A program made the position numbers and the translations under genes. A model generated the notes under the pieces. The model saw only the letters and a program-made list of their open reading frames with translations, was not told where the DNA came from and did no database searches. Source: Roseateles_B sp041906185 (GTDB lineage Bacteria; Pseudomonadota; Gammaproteobacteria; Burkholderiales; Burkholderiaceae_C). Taken from it: DNA of 64,000 nt. This document shows positions 37,293 to 46,341 of this stretch, piece by piece. Where the stretch lies: contig JAYRJQ010000010.1 in the NCBI GenBank assembly GCA_041906185.1, forward strand, positions 156,416-220,415, in the 5' to 3' direction. Position 1 is the first letter of the stretch. Each line of letters begins with the position of its first letter.

Positions 37293-38807
37293 ATGGACCT
37301 GAACCAACGCCTCGCCGGTGTGCTGCTGCACATCACCTCGCTGCCCGGCCCGCACGGCATGGGCGACTTCGGCCCCGATGCCTACCGCTATGTCGACTGG
37401 CTGCAGTCGGCCGGCCAGGGGCTGTGGCAATGGCTGCCCTCGACGCCCATCGGCCCGGGTGACAGCCCCTACCAGGGCGTGTCGGCCTTCGCCGGCAGCC
37501 CCTGGATGGTGGCGTTCGAGCCGCTCGTCGAGAAGGGCTGGATGAGCGCGCCGCAGCTGCCGGGCGAGGGCTTCGACGCCTCGCGCGTCGACTACGGTCG
37601 CGTGCTGCCCTGGCGCGAGCAGCAGCTGCGCCTCGCGGAGGCCGGCTTCCGGGCGAAGGCGACGGCGGCCGAGCGGGCTGAGTTCGAGGCCTGGTGCGCG
37701 GGTCAGGCCGACTGGCTGGAGGACTACGCGCTCTTCATGGCCATCCGCAGCCCGCGTGGCGGCCAGCCCTGGTGGCTGTGGCCGCAAGACCTGGCACGCC
37801 GCGAGCCCGCGGCCCTCGCCGCCGCGCGCCGGGACCACGCCGCCGAGGTCGCGTTCTGGCGCTTCGTGCAGTGGTGCTTCGACTGGCAGGTGGCCGGCCT
37901 CAAGGCCTACGCCAATGCCCGCGGCGTGCGCATCATGGGGGACCTGCCCATCTTCGTTGCGCATGACAGTGCCGACTGCTGGGCGCGCCCGGACCTCTAC
38001 GACCTGGATGAGCAGTTCCAGACCGTCACCGTGGCCGGCGTGCCGCCGGATGCGCTGTCGGCCGAAGGCCAGCGCTGGGGCAACCCCCTGTACCGCTGGG
38101 ACCGCATGGCGGCCGAGGGCTACGCCTGGTGGACGGCCCGCGTGCGGCGCGCGCTGAGCAGCGCCGACGTCTTCCGCATCGACCACTTCCGCGGCTTCGC
38201 CGGCTACTACGAGATCCCCGGCAGCAGCCCGGACGCCAAGCAGGGCGTGTGGCGCACCGGCCCCGGCCAGGCCCTGTTCGACGCGATCGAGAAGGCCCTG
38301 GGCCCGCTGCCCATCGTGGCCGAGGACCTGGGCTTCATCACCGAGGACGTGCATGCGCTGCGCGATGCCTGCGGCTTCCCCGGCATGAAGATCCTGCAGT
38401 TCGGCTTCGGCGGGGACGGCACGCACGAGTTCCTGCCGCAGATGTGGCCGCGCGCCGCCGTGGCCTACACCGGCACGCACGACAACGACACGGTGCTGGG
38501 CTGGTGGCGCAGCGCCGGCGCCCGCGAGCGCGCCTTCGCCGGCGCCTACCTGGCCTGCGGCGAGCACGACGTGCACTGGGCCATGATCCGCGCCTGCTGC
38601 AATTCCGTGGCCAACATGGCGGTGTTCCCCATGCAGGACGTGCTGGGCCTGGGCGGCGAGCACCGCATGAACGTGCCCGGCATCCTCGGCGGCAACTGGG
38701 CCTGGCGCCTGCGCTGGGACATGGTGAATGGCGAGCACACCCGCGTGCTGGGCCTCATCACCGCGGCCAGCGGGCGGGCCGACGTCGGGCTGATGCACCT
38801 GCCCTGA
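37293..38807 (+). CDS. malQ: 4-alpha-glucanotransferase (amylomaltase)
   Basis: 504 residues, the short type of amylomaltase without the N-terminal extension of E. coli MalQ (694). GH77 motifs: SLPGPHGMGDFGPDAYRYVDW, DVFRIDHFRGFAGYYEIP (nucleophile), IVAEDLGFIT (acid/base) and YTGTHDNDTVLGWW. It transfers maltodextrin units between chains and releases glucose, which the glucokinases then phosphorylate. 78 bases after glgX and on the same strand, so it may share the transcript. Confidence 0.95.
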   Translation: MDLNQRLAGVLLHITSLPGPHGMGDFGPDAYRYVDWLQSAGQGLWQWLPSTPIGPGDSPYQGVSAFAGSPWMVAFEPLVEKGWMSAPQLPGEGFDASRVDYGRVLPWREQQLRLAEAGFRAKATAAERAEFEAWCAGQADWLEDYALFMAIRSPRGGQPWWLWPQDLARREPAALAAARRDHAAEVAFWRFVQWCFDWQVAGLKAYANARGVRIMGDLPIFVAHDSADCWARPDLYDLDEQFQTVTVAGVPPDALSAEGQRWGNPLYRWDRMAAEGYAWWTARVRRALSSADVFRIDHFRGFAGYYEIPGSSPDAKQGVWRTGPGQALFDAIEKALGPLPIVAEDLGFITEDVHALRDACGFPGMKILQFGFGGDGTHEFLPQMWPRAAVAYTGTHDNDTVLGWWRSAGARERAFAGAYLACGEHDVHWAMIRACCNSVANMAVFPMQDVLGLGGEHRMNVPGILGGNWAWRLRWDMVNGEHTRVLGLITAASGRADVGLMHLP

Positions 38808-38864
38808 GCGGCTGCGGCAGCAAAGGCGGCTGCGCGGCAGAACCCGGCACCGGGAACGGATACA

Positions 38865-38883
38865 GGCCCTTACAACAAGGGCC
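38865..38883 (+). terminator. Hairpin downstream of malQ
   Basis: GGCCCTT and AAGGGCC form a 7-bp perfect stem with an ACAAC loop. It is 57 bases after the malQ stop and has no T-tract, so a terminator role is only possible. Confidence 0.35.
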
Positions 38884-38963
38884 GATACCACCTCGCGAAG
38901 TGCCCACAATCGGCGCCACATGGCCATCCGCAGCCATGGCCTGCGAACAGATTGGGGTCCACC

Positions 38964-39713
38964 ATGCGCCATCCTTCCGCTGTTGCCGTCCTGCTCTTGT
39001 GGCTGCTGGCCGCGTCTCCGGGGCTTGCCGGGGCGCAGGCGGCGCCTCGCACGCTGGAGACGCTGGGGCTCGAGGTAGGCCAGTCCGCCGATGAGGTCGA
39101 CAGCCTGACCCGTGCCATGGGCTATGTGCTGCAGAGCCGCAAGACCTACCCGGCCGTCGCGGGCCTGCCGGCACAGGTGGCCGAGGTCTTCTACGTCAAG
39201 CGCAATCCGCAGGGCGAGCGCCAGGCCGCCATCGGGATCGGCTTCGGGCCGCTCACGGGCAAGGCCCTGGTGATCGCCCGCGAGGAGACGTTCGACAAGC
39301 CCGTGCCGGTGTCGGCGGTGCGCGCCGAGTTGATCCAGAAGTACGGCCCGGCGCTGCCGAGCGAGGCCGGAAGCCACGAGCTGCACTGGGCGGCGCTGAA
39401 GGACTGGAGCTCGCCCAACAGCCTCAGCAAGTGCTGGCCGGCCGCCTATCCCGTCGTCAGCTATCAGCAGGACCTGCCGGGCCACCGGCACTGCCGATCG
39501 GGCGTGGAGGTGCTGCTGGGCAAGGGGGCGTCGAGCTTCAGCGTGCTCAAGCTGAGCCTCGCGGACTTCGACCGCTACGTGTCGGAGTGGAGCGCCTACA
39601 CCCGCCGTCTCAAGGAGGCGCAGCGCGCCGATGCCCCGCGGGTGCCGTCGCCTTCGCCGGCACAGAAGCAGACGCAGACACGGATGCCGATACAGCCGCT
39701 GCCCAAGACCTGA
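38964..39713 (+). CDS. Exported protein of unknown function
   Basis: 249 residues from the ATG at 38964. N-terminal signal peptide (about residues 1-24, LLLWLLAASPGLAGA). The mature part is about 190 ordered residues followed by a Pro/Gln/Thr-rich tail (from about 220) that looks disordered. Two or three cysteines (KCWPAAYP, HCRSG) could form a disulphide in the periplasm. No family recognised. Not clearly linked to the glycogen genes. Confidence 0.7.
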   Translation: MRHPSAVAVLLLWLLAASPGLAGAQAAPRTLETLGLEVGQSADEVDSLTRAMGYVLQSRKTYPAVAGLPAQVAEVFYVKRNPQGERQAAIGIGFGPLTGKALVIAREETFDKPVPVSAVRAELIQKYGPALPSEAGSHELHWAALKDWSSPNSLSKCWPAAYPVVSYQQDLPGHRHCRSGVEVLLGKGASSFSVLKLSLADFDRYVSEWSAYTRRLKEAQRADAPRVPSPSPAQKQTQTRMPIQPLPKT

Positions 39714-39803
39714 GGCGGGGCGCCTGGACAGGGCGGCCGATGAGGGCTGCCGGCGCGCAGTGGTCAAATGCGGGCTGCACGCCCTCCACCGAACGCCTCG
39801 CGC

Positions 39804-40535
39804 ATGCCCACCCACTACGCCAGATTCCTGATCGGGCGCCACCGCACGGTCGCCGCCAACCGCCAGCTCGGCTGGCTGCTGGCGATGGTGGCGGGGGCCA
39901 TCAATGCCGGCGGCTATCTCGCGGTGCGGCAGTACACCTCCCATGTCACGGGCATCGTGTCCGCGGTGGCGGACAACCTCGCGCTGGGGCAGCTGGACCT
40001 GGTGGTCGACGGGGTCATCGGCGTGCTGTCCTTCCTGCTGGGGGCGATGTGCAGCGGCATCCTCGTCAACTTCGCGCGGCGCCGGGCCCTGGCCAGCGCG
40101 TACGCGCTGCCGCTGCTGCTGGAGTCCGTGCTGATCCTGGGCTTCGGTCTGCTGGGCGCCCGCATGGCCACCTTCGAGGGCCTGCTGTTGCCGTTCACCG
40201 TGATCCTGCTGTGCTTCATCATGGGCCTGCAGAACGCTGTGGTGACCAAGCTCTCCGGCGCGGTCATCCGCACGACCCACATGACGGGCATCGTGACGGA
40301 CCTCGGCATCGAGCTCGGCAAGCTCGTGTACTGGAACGCCGACCCCACGCTGCCCCAGCCCGTCCGCGCCGATCGGGACCGCCTCAAGGTGCTCGGCGGC
40401 CTGCTGGCGGCCTTCCTCGTGGGCGGCGTCTCGGGCGCCTACGGCTTCAAGGCCGTCGGCTATGGCTTCACCGTGCCGATCGCCGTGCTCCTGGCCGTGA
40501 TCTCGCTGGTGCCGGCCTGGGACGACCTGCGCTAG
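39804..40535 (+). CDS. DUF1275 (YoaK-like) membrane protein
   Basis: 243 residues from the ATG at 39804; an in-frame ATG at 39768 would add 12 residues. Six hydrophobic segments are evident and the N-terminal AGAINAGGYLAVRQYTSHVTGIVS is the DUF1275/YoaK signature, as is GLQNAVVTKLSGAVIRTTHMTGIVTDLG. The family is of unknown function in the inner membrane. Single gene. Confidence 0.88.
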   Translation: MPTHYARFLIGRHRTVAANRQLGWLLAMVAGAINAGGYLAVRQYTSHVTGIVSAVADNLALGQLDLVVDGVIGVLSFLLGAMCSGILVNFARRRALASAYALPLLLESVLILGFGLLGARMATFEGLLLPFTVILLCFIMGLQNAVVTKLSGAVIRTTHMTGIVTDLGIELGKLVYWNADPTLPQPVRADRDRLKVLGGLLAAFLVGGVSGAYGFKAVGYGFTVPIAVLLAVISLVPAWDDLR

Positions 40536-41051
40536 GCGGCGACCAGGCCCGGTTTCATCGGGGTTCAGGATACGTGCGAAGGCCGAGACCTGGCAGTTCA
40601 TGCCCGGCATGGGCACGTCCTGCGCGGTGACGGCGCTGCCCCTTCTGATCCCGCTGATGGAGACGCTGGAGATCCAGCGCCAGCCGCTGGGCCAGCGCAT
40701 CCTGCGCGACGCCAGCCTCGACGACATCGCCATCTGGGGCGTGCTGGCGCTGATCCTCATCGATCGGACGCGCGCCGGCCGGCAGGGCCTGTTCCTGCGG
40801 AGCTTGGAAGTGGGCTCAAGTGGCCCCATACAGGGGGCCATGGGTGCCGCCGGCGAGCGCCCCCGGTGCTCAGGCACTTCGGGGAGCTTCACTGTGACTG
40901 ATCGGTTCCCTCCGCGCGGAAGCAGCGACCGGCGCTCACATCGAGGCTGAATGAGGGTCCCGGCCTGTTTGAAAACGCTTTCTTAGCATGAAACCCGCTG
41001 TTCCGTGCAGCGGGTGAGTCCGCTGCCCGCGCCGGGCCCCTCGCCGCCATC
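40536..41051. other. Intergenic stretch with an antiporter gene fragment and hairpins
   Basis: About 515 bases with no intact gene. It contains the antiporter gene remnant (40577-40800), a hairpin TGGCCCC/GGGGCCA (40821-40840) and a hairpin ACCCGCTG/CAGCGGGT (40993-41015) shortly before the antiporter start. The rest shows nothing I recognise. Confidence 0.6.
40577..40800 (+). pseudogene. Partial duplicate of the downstream cation/proton antiporter gene
   Basis: Bases 40577-40800 align without gaps to 41449-41672 of the antiporter gene, with about 16 differences by my count (about 93% identity). They correspond to about antiporter residues 133-207. No start codon or membrane context is present on either side, so this is a non-functional fragment left by a partial duplication or recombination. 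Several of the differences would change residues (for example LILLME to LIPLME), as expected after loss of selection. Confidence 0.85.
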
Positions 41052-42257
41052 ATGGCGCCGATGAACACGACCGAAGTCTTCCTGATCGCGATGACGATCA
41101 TCTTCACGGTGCCCTACCTGGTCTGGCGGCTGGGGCGCACCGACTACTGGGCCCCGCTCGTCGTCGTGCAGATACTCACGGGCATCGTGCTGGGGCCGGG
41201 CGTGCTGGGGCGGGCCTATCCCGACTACTACCAGTTCGTCTTCAGCGCGCCGGTGGTCCAGTCCCTCAATGGCGTGGCCTGGTGGGCGGTGATGCTGTTC
41301 GTGTGGATCGCGGGCATCGAGCTGGACCTGAAGAAGGCCTGGGCGCACCGCGTGGAGAGCGGCATCACCGCCGGGCTGGCGCTGGGCACGCCGCTGATCG
41401 CCGGCAGTCTCGCGGGGCTGGCCCTGCTGGGCGGCGGCTGGATGGGCTCGAAGGCCGAGACCTGGCAGTTCGTGCTCGGCGTGGGCATGTCCTGCGCGGT
41501 GACGGCGCTGCCCATCCTGATCCTGCTGATGGAGAAGCTGGAGATCCTGCGCCAGCCGCTGGGCCAGCGCATCCTGCGCTACGCGAGCCTCGACGACATC
41601 GCCATCTGGGGCGTGCTGGCGCTGATCCTCATGGACTGGACGCGCGTCGGCCGGCAGGGCCTGTTCCTGCTGGCCTTCGCCGTGGCGACGTGGGGCCTGC
41701 GTGCGCTGATGCGTCGCCTGCCCGAGCGCGACCGCTGGTTCGTCAGCCTCATCTGGCTCGCCGTCGTGTCCTTCGGCGCGGACTGGTCCGGCCTGCACTT
41801 CATGGTCGGCGCCTTCCTGGCCGGCGCGGTGATGGACGCGGACTGGTTCGACCAGTCGCACATGGACCTGCTGCGCCACCACGTGCTGATGGTGCTGATG
41901 CCGGTGTTCTTCTTGTCGACGGGGCTGCGCACCAACTGGCAGATGGGCGGCTATGCAGTCTTCGGCGTGGCCGCGCTCCTGCTGGCGGCCTCGGTGGCGG
42001 GCAAGCTCCTGGGCCTGCGGATCGCCGGGCGCCTCCTGCGCTGGCCGGCGGGCGAGGCCAGCATCATCGGCTGGCTGCTGCAGACCAAGGCGCTGATCAT
42101 GATCATCTTTGCCAACGTGCTGCTGGACAAGCAGATCATCACCGCCGAGACCTTCACCGCGCTGCTGCTGATGGCGGTGGGCAGCACGATGCTGACAGTG
42201 CCGGTGGTGGCGCCGCGGCTGCGGCCGACGATGGCTTTGCTGAGACGGGCGAGCTGA
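41052..42257 (+). CDS. Cation:proton antiporter, CPA2/Kef-like
   Basis: 401 residues, almost entirely hydrophobic with 11-13 membrane segments. Typical sequences are VQILTGIVLGPGVLG in the third segment, FVWIAGIELDLKKAW and FHFMVGAFLAGAVMDADW-like LHFMVGAFLAGAVMD later on. It lacks the cytoplasmic RCK domain of full Kef potassium systems. It probably exchanges Na+ or K+ for protons at the inner membrane; the ion cannot be told. A start three codons later (41061) is equally possible. A broken copy of its centre lies upstream. Confidence 0.88.
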   Translation: MAPMNTTEVFLIAMTIIFTVPYLVWRLGRTDYWAPLVVVQILTGIVLGPGVLGRAYPDYYQFVFSAPVVQSLNGVAWWAVMLFVWIAGIELDLKKAWAHRVESGITAGLALGTPLIAGSLAGLALLGGGWMGSKAETWQFVLGVGMSCAVTALPILILLMEKLEILRQPLGQRILRYASLDDIAIWGVLALILMDWTRVGRQGLFLLAFAVATWGLRALMRRLPERDRWFVSLIWLAVVSFGADWSGLHFMVGAFLAGAVMDADWFDQSHMDLLRHHVLMVLMPVFFLSTGLRTNWQMGGYAVFGVAALLLAASVAGKLLGLRIAGRLLRWPAGEASIIGWLLQTKALIMIIFANVLLDKQIITAETFTALLLMAVGSTMLTVPVVAPRLRPTMALLRRAS

Positions 42258-42340
42258 CGCGTGATCCTGCAGCCTCGCACCAGGCGGACCCGCGCCGGCG
42301 ATGCGGCCCGGATCGTGCGAGGCGATGGCCGGCTCAGCGA

Positions 42341-43138
42341 TCAATCGGATTCATCGTCGCCGTCGTAGCCGGATTCATGCAGTGCCCGTGCCTCCCTGCC
42401 GAGTTCGTGGTCCTGGAAGCGGTCCTCCAGCAGCAGGTTCCACATGCGGTCGTTGTACTCGTCAGCATGCTCGGCCTTGGCTTGTTCATAGGCCTGCGGT
42501 CGACCCTCGTAGGTCTCGCGTGACGGGCGAGCTCGGTCCGAGCGCCGGGCGAGCTTGTACAGCGCGACGGCCTGCTCGTCGTTCAGGGGCTCCATGTGCC
42601 CCAGGCTCCCGCGCGAGGTGTGTGAGATGGGCCCGCCGACGGTGCGGCTCTCGACCAGGCGCTCGCCACGCCGATTGACCTGGCCGGCGTTCAGCGGACG
42701 GATCACCCCGCCGCGGCCGTGCCGGTAGCTGCTTCGCTTCGAGACGTGCGGGCCGCTCTTGTGCATCAGCCGGATCCGGCGGCCGTAGTTTTCCCGGTGC
42801 TCGGGATCCTGCGCATAGACACTGCCGATCCTGCCGCCGGTGCGGCTGGCATAGCGGGTCTTGCCGCCGGTGAAGCGGGTGCGGGTGCATTGGATGGGCG
42901 CCGCGGACACGGCCGCCGGCGCTGGCGCCTCCGGGACAGCCAGCCCGGACTCGCGGGGCGAGGCGGGGCGGCGCGCGGCTTGGATCGACTGTCGCTGCAT
43001 CGTCATGCGGGGTGAGGCATGGACGGCGGACTGCAGCGTCCCCGCCTCGTGCGACGCCTTTGCGGCGGTGTGCCGGGACGTGGGGGCCGCGGCCGGTGTG
43101 CGCGTCGCTCCCGACGCCTGTGGGGCACGTGTCTTCAT
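42341..43138 (-). CDS. Basic protein of unknown function with Ala/Pro-rich N-terminus and PIQC motif
   Basis: 265 residues from the ATG at 43138, with the strong ribosome binding site AGGAGGAACGCC. The first 80 residues are Ala/Pro/Arg/Thr-rich and look disordered; then a short motif APIQC followed by a basic region rich in Arg, Gly and Tyr (about 85-175), and an acidic helical C-terminus (LHESGYDGDDESD). No signal peptide. The disordered leader followed by a PIQ motif recalls leaders of proteins carried by contractile injection systems or other secreted effectors, but this is a resemblance only. Divergent from the lipoxygenase gene. Confidence 0.65.
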   Translation of the reverse strand: MKTRAPQASGATRTPAAAPTSRHTAAKASHEAGTLQSAVHASPRMTMQRQSIQAARRPASPRESGLAVPEAPAPAAVSAAPIQCTRTRFTGGKTRYASRTGGRIGSVYAQDPEHRENYGRRIRLMHKSGPHVSKRSSYRHGRGGVIRPLNAGQVNRRGERLVESRTVGGPISHTSRGSLGHMEPLNDEQAVALYKLARRSDRARPSRETYEGRPQAYEQAKAEHADEYNDRMWNLLLEDRFQDHELGREARALHESGYDGDDESD

Positions 43139-43462
43139 GGCGTTCCTCCTGGCGCGGGCTGACCCGCATGCCTGCCACCGTATCGCAGCCCAGGGTCTCC
43201 GGCCATCAGAAAAATGCGGATTTCGAGGTCTGCCTGACCCGAAGAAGGCGTGCATCGAGCCGTGGGCCGATGGCCTGCACCAATCACGGATCACCCCTGT
43301 CTCTCCGGATTTTTTCTCTCTTGAGACGCTCTCGCGCAGTGGTACCTTCCGTGCCACCCGCGCCAGGCAGTTGGCAGTGCGCGCCCCCATGAAACCCGCC
43401 CGGCGCGCCCACGAGTTCGCAGTCCCTGCATCGTGAGCCGCCGCATCAGCGAGACGACTCCG
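43139..43462. other. Divergent intergenic region upstream of the lipoxygenase gene
   Basis: About 320 bases without a gene. A weak sigma-70-like pair TTGAGA-N16-TACCTT (43321-43348) precedes the lipoxygenase gene; the -10 match is poor. The stretch at 43200-43330 is lower in GC than its surroundings. No palindrome of note. Confidence 0.3.
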
Positions 43463-45643
43463 ATGAGCCTCTTCCAGACGCCCGCCAGCAATGCCAATCC
43501 GGCGCAGGTCCCCAGCCTGCCGCAGCATCACGACGCCGAGGCCCAGAAGGCCCGCGCCTTCCAGCTCTCCATCGCCCGCACGCAGTACAACTACATGCAG
43601 AGCTATCTGGAGGGCGTGCCGCTGTCGGCCGACCTGCCGGACAGCGAGAAGTTCAGCGTCGACTACGAGGCGCAGGTGGTGCAGGTCTTCCTGGAGCTCA
43701 CCGACAACTTCAAGCGCGTCGTGATGATGCTGCTGGAGCGCGAGCTGCTCGCCGACGTGCCTACCGCGGCGCTGCGCCGCGTGGAGGAGGCCTACGAGAA
43801 GCTCAGCAAGGACTTCAGCCTGCTGCACCCGCTGCGGGACCTGGAGGAGCTCAAGGCCTTCTACGAGGCCATCGCGGCGCTGCCGTCGGCGCTGGAGTGC
43901 CTGCAGAACCTGCCCAAGGACCTGGCGAAGATGGCCGCCGGCCTCGAGGCGGTGTTCAAGGAATTCCTGGAGAACGGCCCGACGGCCTTCCTGAAGTCCA
44001 CGCTGTTCGACATGCTCAGCGAGGAGCCAGGCCGCAACTACCTGCAGGCCCAGGGCATCGAGGACTACGAACGCCTCTTCGTGAGCCTGCCCACGCCGCT
44101 GATGCTGTCCATCCAGGAGCAGCCCTGGATGCCGAAGGGCCAGGGCAAGCCCTGCCAGCAGGACTGGTTCTTCGGCTGGCTGCAGACGGCTGGCTACAAC
44201 ACGACGATGCTGCGCGGCGTGGTGCCGCAGCCCGTCGCCCCGGACGTGGACGATCCCATGGAAGGCCTCCAGAAGGTGCCGCTGGCGGCGCTGCTCGCCA
44301 AGATGCCGGTGACGGACGCGATGCTGCAGAAGGAGACGGGCCAGGCCGGCCTGACGCTCCAGCAGGCCGCCGAGCAGGGCCGCCTCTTCGTGTGCGACTA
44401 CGCGCTGCTGAACGGCGCCTGGGCCGACCCGCTGCATGGCGAGCAGCGCTACATGGCCGCGCCCATCGCGCTCTTCTTCTGGAACACCACGCCGCCGGCG
44501 GGCTACCCCGCGCTGCCCGAGGGCGTGCTGCAGCCGATCGCGGTGCAGCTCGCGCAGCAGCATGACCCCGAGACCGCGCCCATCTACACCCCGCATGACG
44601 CCGCCAACGCCAACGACGCCCAGGGCTTCAAGTGGCGCATCGCGAAGTACTTCGTGAACGTGGCGGCGGCCATCCAGCACGAGGCCATCGCCCACCTGGG
44701 CGCCTGCCACCTCATCATCGAGCCCATCGTGGTGGCGGCCCATCGCCAGCTTGCCGAGGGGCACCCGATCCTGAAGCTGCTCGCGCCGCACTTCCGCTTC
44801 ACGATCAACATCAACGACTCCGCCCTCCACAGCCTCATCATCCCGGGCGGCGTGGTGGCGACGAACGTCGGCCCCGCCATCGAGTGCACGCTGGGCGTGC
44901 TCGCGCAGGCGCACCAGGCCTACCGCTGGGACGACAACCACCCCGAGCGCCTCTTCCGCCTGCGCGGCGTGGACGACCTGCCGACCTTCCCCTTCCGTGA
45001 TGACACGATGCTGCTGTGGCAGGCCACGCACCGCTTCGTGGACCGCTACCTGCGCCTCTACTACACGAGCGACGCCGAGGTGGCGGGGGACTACGAGCTG
45101 CAGAACTGGATCCACGAGATGACGGCGCCGCAGTTCGCGGGCTTCAAGGGCATGCGCGGCCTCAAGGCCACGGGCGATGCGAAGCGGCCCTGGCGCATCG
45201 AGAGCCTGGCCTACCTCATCGAGGTGGTGGCGCAGATCATCTACGTGGCCGGCCCGCAGCACGCGTCCGTCAACTACGCGCAGTACCCGCTGATGTCCTA
45301 CATGCCCGCGGTGGCCGGCACGCTCTACGACCCCGCGCCCGCGCGCAGCACCGTCGTGGCCAGCGAGCAGGACTGCATCCGCTGGTATCCGCCGCTGGAT
45401 GTGTCGCTGTACACCTTCTCCTTCGAGTACCTGCTCTCCGGCGTGCAGTACGACACCTTCGGCCACTACGAGCACAACCCGCGCAACCCGTACTTCCAGG
45501 ATCCGCGCGTGGGCCCGCTGGTGGCGGAGCTGCAGACGGACCTGGCGCTGGCCGAGCGCGAGATCCGCGGGCGCAACCGGCTGCGCCCGGTGGAATATCC
45601 CTTCCAGCTGCCGTCGCAGATCCCGAATAGCATCAGCATCTGA
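43463..45643 (+). CDS. Lipoxygenase family protein
   Basis: 726 residues from the ATG at 43463 (a GTG at 43433 is possible). The iron site of lipoxygenases is complete: His411 and His416 in HLGACH (H-x4-H), His600 and Asn604 in GPQHASVNY, and the C-terminal isoleucine 726 in PNSISI, the same ending as plant enzymes. The surrounding sequence LAEGHPILKLLAPHFRFTININ is conserved in the family. These non-haem iron dioxygenases make hydroperoxides from polyunsaturated fatty acids. No N-terminal PLAT domain and no signal peptide is evident, unlike the exported Pseudomonas enzyme. The N-terminal 200 residues are helical. Bacterial lipoxygenases are sporadic, so acquisition by transfer is plausible, though composition matches the genome. 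Confidence 0.93.
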   Translation: MSLFQTPASNANPAQVPSLPQHHDAEAQKARAFQLSIARTQYNYMQSYLEGVPLSADLPDSEKFSVDYEAQVVQVFLELTDNFKRVVMMLLERELLADVPTAALRRVEEAYEKLSKDFSLLHPLRDLEELKAFYEAIAALPSALECLQNLPKDLAKMAAGLEAVFKEFLENGPTAFLKSTLFDMLSEEPGRNYLQAQGIEDYERLFVSLPTPLMLSIQEQPWMPKGQGKPCQQDWFFGWLQTAGYNTTMLRGVVPQPVAPDVDDPMEGLQKVPLAALLAKMPVTDAMLQKETGQAGLTLQQAAEQGRLFVCDYALLNGAWADPLHGEQRYMAAPIALFFWNTTPPAGYPALPEGVLQPIAVQLAQQHDPETAPIYTPHDAANANDAQGFKWRIAKYFVNVAAAIQHEAIAHLGACHLIIEPIVVAAHRQLAEGHPILKLLAPHFRFTININDSALHSLIIPGGVVATNVGPAIECTLGVLAQAHQAYRWDDNHPERLFRLRGVDDLPTFPFRDDTMLLWQATHRFVDRYLRLYYTSDAEVAGDYELQNWIHEMTAPQFAGFKGMRGLKATGDAKRPWRIESLAYLIEVVAQIIYVAGPQHASVNYAQYPLMSYMPAVAGTLYDPAPARSTVVASEQDCIRWYPPLDVSLYTFSFEYLLSGVQYDTFGHYEHNPRNPYFQDPRVGPLVAELQTDLALAEREIRGRNRLRPVEYPFQLPSQIPNSISI

Positions 45644-45707
45644 TCAACGGGCGACGGCCGGTGCGGGGCAGGGGCTCCGCGGCGGCCGCCTCGGCAAGGA
45701 GTGAACG

Positions 45708-46247
45708 ATGACGAAGAAGATCCTGGTGACGAGCGGCAGCCTGCGCGCCGCCTCGCGCAACACGGCCCTGGCCCGCTACGCCCTGCGCCACGCCCCCGAG
45801 GGCCTGCAGCTCGAGATGGCGGACATCAGCCAGTTCCCGTTCTACAACGCGGACCACCCCGCGCCGCCGGCGCCCGTGCAGCGCTTCTTCGAGCAGCTGC
45901 GCGCCGCCGACGGCCTGCTGCTGGCCTGCCCGGAATACAACTACTCGATCGCCCCAGCGCTCAAGAACGCGCTGGACTGGGCCTCGCGCGAAAAGGACAA
46001 CCACCTGCTCGCCGGCAAGACGGTGGCGATCATGGGCGCGGGCGGTGGCATGGGCAGCTCGCGGGCGCAGTACCACCTGCGCCAGGTGGCCGTGTGCCTG
46101 GACCTCCATGTGCTGAACAAGCCCGAGGTCTTCTGCAATGCCTTCACGGCGGGCCTCTTCGATGAGCAGAACGAGCTGGTGGATGAGCGCATCCAGGGCC
46201 TGGTGAAGCAGCTGCTCGACGCGCTGAAGGCCTCGCTCAAAGCTTGA
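45708..46247 (+). CDS. NADPH-dependent FMN reductase family protein
   Basis: 179 residues, start after AAGGAGTGAACG. Flavodoxin-like fold with the FMN-binding segment VTSGSLRAASRNTALARYA at the N-terminus and the family motif CPEYNYSIAPALKNALDWASR near residue 75. Such proteins reduce FMN, quinones, azo dyes or chromate. It follows the lipoxygenase by 65 bases on the same strand, so a link to lipid-hydroperoxide or oxidative metabolism is possible but unproven. Confidence 0.9.
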   Translation: MTKKILVTSGSLRAASRNTALARYALRHAPEGLQLEMADISQFPFYNADHPAPPAPVQRFFEQLRAADGLLLACPEYNYSIAPALKNALDWASREKDNHLLAGKTVAIMGAGGGMGSSRAQYHLRQVAVCLDLHVLNKPEVFCNAFTAGLFDEQNELVDERIQGLVKQLLDALKASLKA

Positions 46248-46295
46248 TGCGGGTTTGAAGCCGGCTTGATGACGGCCCGGCCTCCCGCGCCTTCA

Positions 46296-46311
46296 GGCGC
46301 CTTCGGGCGCC
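46296..46311. terminator. GGCGCC-UUCG-GGCGCC hairpin between convergent genes
   Basis: A 6-bp GC stem closed by TTCG, between the FMN reductase and the kinase/GGDEF gene, which converge. No T-tract. Possible bidirectional terminator. Confidence 0.4.
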
Positions 46312-46341
46312 GGCGCCGGGCGAGCGGCCCGCGCGTTCCGC

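Noticed and set aside
37254..40892. 1212-codon minus-strand open frame across malQ and the next genes
   Set aside because: Antisense to malQ and other real genes; no recognisable domain. High GC makes stop codons rare.
40600..40950. Short plus-strand open frame over the antiporter fragment
   Set aside because: Only its first two thirds resemble the antiporter; no ribosome binding site and no complete domain, so treated as a pseudogene fragment.
43139..45475. Upstream extension of the PIQC protein frame across the lipoxygenase gene
   Set aside because: The extra 780 codons are antisense to the lipoxygenase; the ATG at 43138 with AGGAGG is the sensible start.
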